Below, in pieces: positions 22,132-29,776 of a stretch of 64,000 nt of DNA. A program made the translations under genes and the position numbers. The notes beneath the pieces are model-generated. The model had not been told where the DNA came from and did not search any database. It worked only from the letters and a program-made list of their open reading frames with translations. The DNA is from Cerasicoccus maritimus (GTDB lineage Bacteria; Verrucomicrobiota; Verrucomicrobiia; Opitutales; Cerasicoccaceae): assembly GCA_031296935.1 (NCBI GenBank), contig JAVDPD010000025.1, positions 22,818 through 86,817 on the forward strand, written 5' to 3'. Within the stretch, counting starts at the first letter, position 1; the number at the start of each line of letters is the position of its first letter.

Positions 22132-23537
22132 TAGACAGTTGTTTTTAAAGTTGGCAGACTGGCGGCGGCAACTGCCTGGCCATGACGTTTCATTTTCTCA
22201 TCGGGCATGCTTAGAGTCAACCGATCTGCCAACTCTGGATAAACATCCGCCAGCACACGCTCCGCTTGCGCCTGTAGGATCTGCCCGCCCTGCCCCGAAC
22301 TAACACGGCCCAAGAACAACAGGTGTTTAAAGTCGTAGAAATCGCAATAGTGCGCGATTGAATAACCGAAATAAATACCGAGCGTACGGTAAATATCGGC
22401 GGCGCGTTCGTCGCCCAATTTCATCCGATTCTGCACGCATTCAAGCCTCTCTGGCAGCGAAGTATCGCCTGCAATGTCCAAGCCCGCCGGTCGAATCAAC
22501 CGCGCGACGGCTTGCTGCGAGAAATATTGCACACCACAGCCCAAATCACCGCTCCACTCATCCACCGCAGCATTGAAAGCATAGTCCACCGGCGCAAAGG
22601 CGAGCTCATTGAGCCAACCCGTAATATCACCGGAATCATTGATGTAACCCACTGCCTGGCTTGTCCCCATCGACACGCCAAGCACACCATTGGCGCCGAG
22701 TGACATCGCACCTGCGAGCGCGGTTACGTCACCATCATTATGTACGACAAACGGGACATCGCCCCAACGTTTTTGCAGCTCAGTAAATACCGGCCGAATA
22801 CGTAATTGAAAATCCTCTGGTGAGACCCCCCGAAAGAGCGAGGCCACGCGCGGTTCGCTGTTTACATACACGCCGGCGGCGCTGCCACCGATTGCATCAA
22901 CGCGGGGCAAGTGCTTGGCCGCACGCTCCAAACTATCCTGAATACCCGCAATGTGGTAGCTGGGATCACTTTGAAAATACGGGTCCCACTTCACCTCTTC
23001 AGTGAAAACAACTTCGCCATCTATCAACGCCGCGCATTTGCGATCACTACCGCCCAAGTCGAAGCCGATGCGGCAACCCTCCAAATCGCGCGTGGCAGAT
23101 TGCTCCAGCGACACCTTACCGGCATCGTCAGCCAACTCGTTCACCGCTTCGACTCGGAAATCCGCCAGAAAGCAGGTCTGCCCCATGAATCTGTAGTCAA
23201 AAGCTCTGGTGCCCTCCGGCGAGTAATCAGCTTTTAACTGAGCCACCACTTCCGGCGCGCCTTGGATGAAAACTTCATTGCCGCCCCATGCCCATAGGAG
23301 AAATTTTACGATGCGCTCAAGGCAACGGTAGTTGAAAGACTGGTAGCTTGCTTCCGCTGGCAGCATCGATAAACGATACGTCCAATGCGCACCATCGGGA
23401 CGGCGGATACACACCGCGACCTCCCGCTTATTCAGGTTCTCGGCAACTTGCTGTTGGTAGTGATCGTGCCAAACCTTTGCAGGCAAAAATGTCGGGTTTA
23501 AAACCGGTCGGTGTAGGTAGCTTCCATAGGCCATCAT
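22131..23537 (-). CDS. ROK/ASKHA-type sugar kinase with N-terminal extension
   Basis: A 468-residue protein whose C-terminal two thirds is an actin-fold sugar kinase: phosphate-1 motif IGFDLGGSDRKCAAL (about 154-168), NDGDVTALAGAMSLG (about 275-289) and an adenosine-type segment GVSMGTSQAVGYI. The first 150 residues are an extra domain I cannot assign. The start is fixed by a perfect Shine-Dalgarno AGGAGG seven bases upstream of ATG 23537, which overlaps the NagB stop as TAATG; the frame's earlier Met codon lies before that site. Position between NagB and a PIG-L deacetylase suggests it phosphorylates an amino sugar such as GlcNAc or GlcN. Confidence 0.75.
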   Translation of the reverse strand: MMAYGSYLHRPVLNPTFLPAKVWHDHYQQQVAENLNKREVAVCIRRPDGAHWTYRLSMLPAEASYQSFNYRCLERIVKFLLWAWGGNEVFIQGAPEVVAQLKADYSPEGTRAFDYRFMGQTCFLADFRVEAVNELADDAGKVSLEQSATRDLEGCRIGFDLGGSDRKCAALIDGEVVFTEEVKWDPYFQSDPSYHIAGIQDSLERAAKHLPRVDAIGGSAAGVYVNSEPRVASLFRGVSPEDFQLRIRPVFTELQKRWGDVPFVVHNDGDVTALAGAMSLGANGVLGVSMGTSQAVGYINDSGDITGWLNELAFAPVDYAFNAAVDEWSGDLGCGVQYFSQQAVARLIRPAGLDIAGDTSLPERLECVQNRMKLGDERAADIYRTLGIYFGYSIAHYCDFYDFKHLLFLGRVSSGQGGQILQAQAERVLADVYPELADRLTLSMPDEKMKRHGQAVAAASLPTLKTTV

Positions 23538-25462
23538 TAAGCGTCCTCCTTGAGGTTCCATTGTTTGAAGCCTTCAATGGCCTCGTATTCCGGCAAACCC
23601 AGTGCATCGTAGATTTCTGCTGTCGTGCGGTTGAGCTGGCTGGCCAAATTCCATGAGTCGCTAGCGCTTTTACGCAAAGTGCTCGGCGACTGGCTTCGTT
23701 GGGTTTGGTGCTGGTAGATGCCGCGAATTTTATAATCAAACTCGTCAGGAGACAGCGGCACCGCCATATCAATTTCGTGAGTATCCCACTCTGCGCCTGG
23801 GCCTCGGTAGAGCCAAATGCGGCATTGTTTCAACCAATCGCCCCACACACATTGCTGCAAGGATTCGCGCAGAACTTCGAAGCAAATCGCTGGCACCGAA
23901 AGCGGGTCGTGCCCCAAACCGGTAGCAAATATCTGATGTGGCTTCAGCTCCTCCAAGAGCTTCACCATGACGGCAATATCGGCCTCCGTCCGCTTAAAGC
24001 GGCGGTAGCGCCCCTCCTCGTAAAACGGCAGATCGAGGAAGCGCAATTGGCTAGATTCGATCCCCATCAAGCGCGCCGATGAGCGCGTCTCTCCGCGGCG
24101 GATAAGCCCCTTTAAGTGGCGAATGTCCTTGGTGTCTTCACCAAATTGGCCTTTAGCATCAAGCTGAGTTTCGACTTCACGCGCGAAGCCAACATCATCC
24201 TGATTCGAACGCTCTTGGCCAATCTCCATGATCAGCTCAATCGCGCGACGCGCATCGGGGTCCGGCACCGCAAGGTTGCCCGAAGTAGCGTAAGCAACCG
24301 TGACCTCGTGGCCTTGGTTGGCCAAACGGTGTAGCGTGCCACCAAGGCAGAATACATCGTCCATCGGCTCCGGGCTGAGGACCAGCGAACGCTTCGGAAA
24401 GGGGTTAGCCCGCTCAGGGCGGCTGCTGTCATCCGCATGAGGCTTGCCACCCGGCCAACCGGTAATGGTGTGCTGCGTAATGTTGAACAACTCAATGTTC
24501 AGGTTGTATGCCGAGCCCTTCTCGGTAAGCAGATCGGCCATACCGTTTTCCGCATAGTCCTCGTCGGTGAGTTTCAGCAACGGCTTCTCGACCTTGCGCG
24601 CCAACCAAACGACTGATTTGCGCACCATCTCCGGCGACCACTCCACCGGCCCTACGAGCCAGGGATAACGCGCGCGTGTTAAGTGGCTAGCCGCAGCGGC
24701 ATCCAGGCAGAATTCGCAGTCGCTGTGCTGTTGGAGGAAGCTCGCGGGAATGGAGTCAGTCTGCACGCCTTCAACCGACTGCATGATGACCGGCGCCTTG
24801 GCTTCGCCCCAGGCTAACAGGTAAACTTTGCGTGCATCAAGGATCGTGCCCACGCCCATAGTGATCGCGTGGCGCGGCACATTTTCCTCACCCAGAAAGT
24901 CGCGCGCGGCGTCGCGGCGCGTCAGGCTGTCAAGTGTGACCAGACGAGTGCGCGTGGTGGCGTCGGAACCCGGTTCGTTGAAGCCGATGTGCCCAGTGCG
25001 ACCGATGCCGAGGATTTGAATATCGATGCCACCGGCCTCGCGAATCGCCTCTTCGTAGGCTTGGCAGGAGGCGTAAACCTCCTCGCGGGCAACAAGGCCA
25101 TCCGGCACATGGGTATTCTCCGGCTTCAGGTCGACATGATCAAAAAGCTGGTCTTGCATGAAACGGCGATAGCTCTCGGGATGGTCACCTGGCAGGCCGT
25201 AATATTCATCCAAGTTAAAAGTGATGACATTCAAAAAGGATAAGCGATCCTCGCGGTGCATGCGGATCAACTCACGGTATAGCCGGACCGGCGTCGAGCC
25301 AGTCGCAAGGCCGAGAACGGTCGGTTTGCCAGCAGCATTCCGCTCGCGAATGAGGCATCCGATGGCTTTGGCAACGTGGGCGCAGGCCTCATCAGCATCA
25401 GCGTAAATCGTCGTGCTGATGCGCTCGGCTTGGGTATAATCTGAAATAGACGCGTGACTCAT
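23537..25462 (-). CDS. nagB: Glucosamine-6-phosphate deaminase fused to a degenerate PIG-L domain
   Basis: Residues 1-280 are NagB, which converts glucosamine-6-phosphate to fructose-6-phosphate and ammonia: GLATGSTP (51-58), NLDEYYGL (83-90) with D85/E86, and GIGRTGHIGFNEPGS with catalytic H158. Residues about 345-641 have the PIG-L/LmbE fold. This fusion of about 640 residues is known from Bacteroidota and PVC bacteria. In this copy the zinc site is broken: the usual SPHPDD reads SPEPMDD, and the later HxxH-type motif reads GHDPLSVP. The C-terminal domain is therefore probably non-catalytic. It is the first gene of an operon with a ROK kinase and an intact PIG-L protein, and is divergent from an AraC-family regulator. 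Confidence 0.93.
   Translation of the reverse strand: MSHASISDYTQAERISTTIYADADEACAHVAKAIGCLIRERNAAGKPTVLGLATGSTPVRLYRELIRMHREDRLSFLNVITFNLDEYYGLPGDHPESYRRFMQDQLFDHVDLKPENTHVPDGLVAREEVYASCQAYEEAIREAGGIDIQILGIGRTGHIGFNEPGSDATTRTRLVTLDSLTRRDAARDFLGEENVPRHAITMGVGTILDARKVYLLAWGEAKAPVIMQSVEGVQTDSIPASFLQQHSDCEFCLDAAAASHLTRARYPWLVGPVEWSPEMVRKSVVWLARKVEKPLLKLTDEDYAENGMADLLTEKGSAYNLNIELFNITQHTITGWPGGKPHADDSSRPERANPFPKRSLVLSPEPMDDVFCLGGTLHRLANQGHEVTVAYATSGNLAVPDPDARRAIELIMEIGQERSNQDDVGFAREVETQLDAKGQFGEDTKDIRHLKGLIRRGETRSSARLMGIESSQLRFLDLPFYEEGRYRRFKRTEADIAVMVKLLEELKPHQIFATGLGHDPLSVPAICFEVLRESLQQCVWGDWLKQCRIWLYRGPGAEWDTHEIDMAVPLSPDEFDYKIRGIYQHQTQRSQSPSTLRKSASDSWNLASQLNRTTAEIYDALGLPEYEAIEGFKQWNLKEDA
23545..23550 (-). 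promoter_or_regulatory. Strong Shine-Dalgarno that decides the kinase start
   Basis: AGGAGG on the minus strand sits seven bases before ATG 23537 and inside the last codons of nagB. It is among the few perfect ribosome binding sites seen in this window, where most genes lack a clear one. Confidence 0.75.
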
Positions 25463-25469
25463 GTTCTAG

Positions 25470-25475
25470 AGTATA
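25470..25475 (-). promoter_or_regulatory. Candidate extended -10 box of the nagB operon
   Basis: On the minus strand TGCTATACT forms an extended -10 element (TATACT at 25470-25475). It ends only seven bases before the nagB ATG, which would make the transcript leaderless or nearly so. The -35 region (about TGTAAA) is weak, as expected for an activator-dependent promoter under the divergent AraC-type regulator. Confidence 0.35.
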
Positions 25476-25540
25476 GCATAAGCCAATTCGTTTACATTTG
25501 CCTTTTTCGGCATTTTTTTTGACATTTTCGGAACTAAGCC

Positions 25541-26392
25541 ATGAGCAAAATTCTCGAAAGTGGATTTCCTGAAACCTTGCACGAGCCCGCCAGCTACTAC
25601 CGGGGTGTAGAGGCACCAGAGCGTCCACGTGTGAATAACCTCATTACGTTTTTACGCACCAACCGGGAAACTCTCCAGCAAAAGAATTTTTATAACCGTT
25701 CTCACCACCGCAATGTGCTCATCCTCGTACTCAAAACTACAGGATCGGTTATCGTTGATGGTGCCGAGCACCCGCTGAAGCCGGGGCAAGGCTACCTCGT
25801 CCGTCCATTCCAATTTCACCACTACCTGAACCTGCAAAACGAGGAGCTACGCTGGCTGTTTTTCACCTTTGACCTGGAACAAGGCGCAGAGCAGCTCGAT
25901 CACCTCTGCCACAGTATGCTCCAGCCAAACGAAACCGACCTAGAGATCTGGCGCAATATTGTGGACTGCACACGCAGACGTGAAGTCACCGCTCAACGCG
26001 AGGCACTGCCACTGCTCGACACCTTGCTCTACCGACTGGCGAACACCCACTATGGCAACACTACCAAGCACCCACCTGCCACTTGGATTGCCAAAGTCGA
26101 AGGTTACATTGTCGAGTCAGTCAGCGCCGGATGGACCATCGATGAAATTGCCCGCAAGGTGGGCTTAAGCGAACGCCAGCTTCGATCGCGTTTTCAAACT
26201 GAAATGGGTATTAATATACGAGACTACCGCGCAAATTTTCAGCTGAATCGCGCGATCAATTTGCTACGTGATTCCAATAACTCCGTTGGCCAGATTGCCG
26301 AGCTCTGCGGGTTTAATTCCCAGGCCGTTTTCAATCGCTTCATCAAGCGTGAAACCAACCTAACTCCCCTCGCCCTACGCAAACAACTCTGA
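25541..26392 (+). CDS. AraC-family transcriptional regulator of the adjacent amino-sugar operon
   Basis: A 283-residue regulator. The N-terminal half is a cupin-like ligand-binding domain (GYLVRPFQFHHYLNL, about 86-100). The C-terminal 100 residues carry two helix-turn-helix motifs of the AraC/XylS type: WTIDEIARKVGLSERQLRSRF and SVGQIAELCGFNSQAVFNRF. It is transcribed divergently from nagB with 78 bp between the start codons. This is the standard arrangement for a local activator or repressor, so control by an amino sugar or its phosphate is a fair inference. Confidence 0.9.
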   Translation: MSKILESGFPETLHEPASYYRGVEAPERPRVNNLITFLRTNRETLQQKNFYNRSHHRNVLILVLKTTGSVIVDGAEHPLKPGQGYLVRPFQFHHYLNLQNEELRWLFFTFDLEQGAEQLDHLCHSMLQPNETDLEIWRNIVDCTRRREVTAQREALPLLDTLLYRLANTHYGNTTKHPPATWIAKVEGYIVESVSAGWTIDEIARKVGLSERQLRSRFQTEMGINIRDYRANFQLNRAINLLRDSNNSVGQIAELCGFNSQAVFNRFIKRETNLTPLALRKQL

Positions 26393-26550
26393 TCCGGTCA
26401 CTGTTTTTCAGTCACACAAGCGGCCCTGATAAAAGGTGATTCGACTAACTCGATAAGCTGGCCGCACAAACGTGCAATACACCATTTCATGCTGCCAAAC
26501 GTAACTCTATGGCTGGTAATTTCAGATTCTGAAATGAAATACGATTAGAA

Positions 26551-27438
26551 CTAGTCCGGGACAACCTTGTTCAGCGGGTATTCAATGATGCCCTCTGCGC
26601 CGTGTGCCTTGAGGCCAGGGATGATTTCGCGTACGACCTTTTCGTCGAGCACGACTTCCAGAGCCACGTAGTTCTCATCGGTCAGCTGCGAAATAGTCGG
26701 GTTGCGTAGCGCAGGCAACTCGCCCAAGATTTCCGAAACCTTGCTCTTTTCGATGTTCAGCTTGAGGCCGACCTTCTTGTTGGCTTCCAATGCGGAGGTC
26801 AACAGCAGCGCCATGCTCTCGATCTTGGCGCGCTTTTCGGGGTTCGCCCAGGCTTCCTTGTTCGCGATAAGCTTAGTGTTGGTTTCGAGGAGCGTGTCCA
26901 CGATGCGCAGCTTGTTCGCGCGGAGGGAATTGCCGGTCTCGGTCAGGTCCACGATCGCGTCGACCATTTCAGGGACCTTGACTTCGGTGGCGCCCCAGGA
27001 GAACTCGACGTCGGCAGCCACACCATTATCGTCCAAGTAACGCTTCACGAGGTTGATCACCTCAGTGGCGATACGCTTGCCTTCCAGGTCCTTAACCGTC
27101 TTCACGGGGGAATCTTCTGGCACCACGAGCACCCAGCGGCTCTTCACGTTGGAAGCGCGGCTGTAGATAAGGTCACAGACTTCAACGACGTCGGAACCGT
27201 TTTCCACCACCCAGTCATAGCCGGTCAGGCCGCAGTCGAAGAACCCATGTTCGACGTAGCGACTCATTTCCTGGGCGCGGATAAAGCGTCCGTCCAGCTG
27301 CGGGTCGTCAAAGGACGGGCGATAGGAGCGCGAGCTTTTCGCTATCTTGTAGCCAGCCTTGCCGAACAGCGTGAGGGTGGATTCTTCCAGGCTGCCTTTC
27401 GGCAAACCAAGCATAATGAGCGGTTTTTCTGATGTCAC
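26551..27438 (-). CDS. hisG: ATP phosphoribosyltransferase (long form with regulatory domain)
   Basis: HisG catalyses the first step of histidine synthesis, joining ATP and PRPP. The N-terminal [11 protein letters not shown], the [24 protein letters not shown] segment and the PRPP-binding [14 protein letters not shown] motif are present. The C-terminal 75 residues form the ACT-like histidine-binding domain of the long form, so feedback inhibition is expected and HisZ is not needed. The start is uncertain: GTG 27438 is preferred because it keeps the first beta strand ([10 protein letters not shown]) whole; ATG 27414 is shorter and TTG 27477 longer. No other his gene is adjacent. Confidence 0.94.
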   Translation of the reverse strand: MTSEKPLIMLGLPKGSLEESTLTLFGKAGYKIAKSSRSYRPSFDDPQLDGRFIRAQEMSRYVEHGFFDCGLTGYDWVVENGSDVVEVCDLIYSRASNVKSRWVLVVPEDSPVKTVKDLEGKRIATEVINLVKRYLDDNGVAADVEFSWGATEVKVPEMVDAIVDLTETGNSLRANKLRIVDTLLETNTKLIANKEAWANPEKRAKIESMALLLTSALEANKKVGLKLNIEKSKVSEILGELPALRNPTISQLTDENYVALEVVLDEKVVREIIPGLKAHGAEGIIEYPLNKVVPD

Positions 27439-27551
27439 AACCCCCGCATGACAAACCGCGCTATGCCCCTCAGACAAGCTAATTTTGCTTTGCCTTCGCG
27501 TTTCGGCCCAATAGTCTCCGCTTTAACGACCAATATTAGAATAGTTTTTTG

Positions 27552-28028
27552 ATGAACAAACCCGTTCCATTAGAGCCCGACGCCCAAGCCCCGGCCTTTG
27601 CATTTCGATATGCGGACGGCTCTGCTGGCCACACTGACCAGCTCACTGGGCCCTACCTCGTCTATTTCTACCCGCGCGACAACACCCCCGGTTGCACCAA
27701 GGAAGCCTGCGCCTTCCGTGATGTCTTCGCAGACTACACCGAGGCCGGCATCACGGTGATCGGCGTTAGCTGCGACGACGAAAAGTCCCACGAAAAATTT
27801 CGCCAAAAGTTCCAACTGCCCTTTCCCCTCGCCGCCGATACCGACCAGGTCATCGTCAAAGCCTACGGCGTTTGGGGCCTGAAGAAATTCATGGGTAAGG
27901 AATACGACGGCATCCATCGAATGTCATTTTTGGTCAGCCCGGAAGGCGTCGTGCTCAAGACCTATCCCAAAGTAAAACCGGAGGAACACGCCGCTGAAGT
28001 CCTCCAGGACGCCCAAGCACATCTATAA
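27552..28028 (+). CDS. bcp: Thiol peroxidase of the BCP/PrxQ class
   Basis: A 158-residue peroxiredoxin that reduces hydrogen peroxide and alkyl hydroperoxides with thioredoxin. The BCP motif PRDNTPGCTKEACAFRD supplies the peroxidatic C48 and the resolving C53, five residues apart as in atypical 2-Cys PrxQ enzymes. The ATG at 27552 is preferred to the TTG just before it. A response regulator gene follows after 7 bp, so the two are probably co-transcribed. Confidence 0.95.
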   Translation: MNKPVPLEPDAQAPAFAFRYADGSAGHTDQLTGPYLVYFYPRDNTPGCTKEACAFRDVFADYTEAGITVIGVSCDDEKSHEKFRQKFQLPFPLAADTDQVIVKAYGVWGLKKFMGKEYDGIHRMSFLVSPEGVVLKTYPKVKPEEHAAEVLQDAQAHL

Positions 28029-28035
28029 ACGAATC

Positions 28036-28764
28036 ATGCCTAAAGAAGCCAAGCCTCTGATCTTGATCTGTGAAGACGAGAAAGAAATCGCCGAGATGGT
28101 TGCCGACCACCTCGAGACCGAAGACATGCTGCCCCAGATGTTTCACCGGGGTGAGAACGCCATTCGCTTTCTCAAGAGCAACCATGCCAACCTCATGCTG
28201 CTCGACGTCAACCTTCCCGACACCACTGGCTTCCAGCTGATTGAAGAGCTGCGCCAGAACAATATCCAGGTGCCGATCATCTTCGTCACCGCGCATAATT
28301 CAGAAGTCAGCAAAGTCAAGGGCCTCGACCTCGGTGCCGATGACTACCTGACCAAGCCTTTCAGCCTGCCCGAGCTAACCGCCCGCATCAAGGCCGTGCT
28401 GCGCCGCACCGAGACGGCCAAGGATCAGCACATCACCAACAACGTTGAAATCACGGAAAAGCCGTTCGATTTCTGCGGCTCGAGCGTGAACCCCACCCGC
28501 ATGGAAATCGAATTCCCGGATGGCGGCAGCGAGAAAATCGGCCGCAAAGAGCTCGGTATCATTTCCTACCTGGTCTCCTACCCAAACACCGTGCTGACCC
28601 GCCGCAGCCTGATCCACGCCGTCTGGGGCGTGCATGCCGACGTACGTAGCCGTTCGCTGGACCAATACGTCGTAAAGATCCGCAACCTACTTACCGCCCA
28701 CGAGTGCAATACGGACATCTTCCGCACGGTGCACGGCGTTGGCTACATTTACGACCCGCAGTAA
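28036..28764 (+). CDS. OmpR/PhoB-family response regulator
   Basis: A 242-residue two-component regulator. The receiver domain has acidic residues E13-D14-E15, phospho-acceptor D57 (LLDVNLP), T85 in IIFVTAHN and K107 in LTKPFSL. A winged-helix DNA-binding domain follows (about 145-240, ending RTVHGVGYIYDPQ). No histidine kinase gene is adjacent, so the partner is unknown. The gene follows bcp, so a link to oxidative stress is possible but only by position. Confidence 0.93.
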   Translation: MPKEAKPLILICEDEKEIAEMVADHLETEDMLPQMFHRGENAIRFLKSNHANLMLLDVNLPDTTGFQLIEELRQNNIQVPIIFVTAHNSEVSKVKGLDLGADDYLTKPFSLPELTARIKAVLRRTETAKDQHITNNVEITEKPFDFCGSSVNPTRMEIEFPDGGSEKIGRKELGIISYLVSYPNTVLTRRSLIHAVWGVHADVRSRSLDQYVVKIRNLLTAHECNTDIFRTVHGVGYIYDPQ

Positions 28765-28787
28765 CCCTGCGACCTCCCAAGTCAAGT

Positions 28788-29666
28788 TTAGCCAAGACCC
28801 AAGCCGTAGCGCTCGTAGGCCTGATCGGCCGACTGCTTCATTTCCATCGATTCGAGGAAATCCACCAACTTGCGCATTTCCACTGGCGCACGCGACAGAT
28901 CGCCACAGTCGAAACTGGTATCCAGCGTCACGAGCTTCACGTTGCGGCGCAGGTTTTCGACGTTGGCCGGCAATTGCTCGCGGAAACGTGGCGGCTTGAT
29001 GTCAGCCGCATTCGCTATGGTATTCTCCAGCGAGCCAAATTCATTGAGCCACTTTGAGGCCGTCTTGGGCCCACACCCCTTGAGGCCAGGAATGTTATCC
29101 GATGTATCACCGATCAGTGCCAGGTAGTCTGGCACTAACTCCGGCCCTACACCAAATTTCTCAATAACCCCGACAGTGTCTAGCTTGCGCCAGCCAATGC
29201 GCGGATTTGCAGTTGGCGCTGGTAGCAATTGTGAGACAGTCCCGCCCACGCATTGAGCCAAGTCTTTATCTGCACTTACAATGACAACCTCATGCCCCTG
29301 CTCGGCCAAAATACGCGCCGCGGAGCCGATAAGATCATCAGCCTCAATCCCCATCTGTGAACGCACCGGATAGCCAAGCATTTCCGTCAATTGGCGAATC
29401 AGCGGCACCTGCTGCACCAACGCTTCCGGCGTCTCGTCGCGGTTGGCCTTATAGTCGGGCAATATTGCCAAGTGCCGGTCCGAGCCCCCTTCATCGAAAA
29501 AAACCGCAATCACGTCTGGTTGCTCAAGGTCTTCGAGTTTCCACATCGCCTTAATCCAACCATGCAGCGCGCCAGTCGGCAGGCCGTCAGAGCGTGTTAA
29601 ATCCGGCAGCGCGTAGTAGCTGCGAAACGTAAGATTGTAGCCGTCAACGAGAAGAAATTTAGGCAT
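28788..29666 (-). CDS. Stand-alone 5'-3' exonuclease / flap endonuclease (Pol I N-domain-like)
   Basis: A 292-residue homologue of the 5' nuclease domain of DNA polymerase I, similar in size to ExoIX/Xni. The acidic metal-binding motifs are present: LLVDGYNL at the N-terminus, GIEADDLIGSAAR, VSADKDLAQCV and LIGDTSDNIPGLKGCGPKTA, the last being the helix-hairpin-helix region. It should cut flaps or remove RNA primers. The start at ATG 29666 gives the family N-terminus MPKFLLVDGYN; a Met 48 bp upstream would add a non-family leader. A strong terminator of the upstream pilus operon lies at 29720-29755. Confidence 0.9.
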   Translation of the reverse strand: MPKFLLVDGYNLTFRSYYALPDLTRSDGLPTGALHGWIKAMWKLEDLEQPDVIAVFFDEGGSDRHLAILPDYKANRDETPEALVQQVPLIRQLTEMLGYPVRSQMGIEADDLIGSAARILAEQGHEVVIVSADKDLAQCVGGTVSQLLPAPTANPRIGWRKLDTVGVIEKFGVGPELVPDYLALIGDTSDNIPGLKGCGPKTASKWLNEFGSLENTIANAADIKPPRFREQLPANVENLRRNVKLVTLDTSFDCGDLSRAPVEMRKLVDFLESMEMKQSADQAYERYGLGLG

Positions 29667-29719
29667 AGGCACATGTAAGTCACCTGTCTGAAATTCGGCC
29701 AGCATCGAATTCAACGAGA

Positions 29720-29755
29720 CAAAAAAAGTCCCCGGCTGCCTGAGCAGTCGGGGAC
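29720..29755 (-). terminator. Rho-independent terminator of the type IV pilus operon
   Basis: On the minus strand a 12-bp stem (29728-29739 with 29744-29755, one G-T wobble) closes a 4-nt loop and is followed by seven T. It lies about 20 bp after the secretin stop, so it ends the pilus operon. Confidence 0.9.
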
Positions 29756-29776
29756 CTGAAAGTTTAGCGGTTTAGC

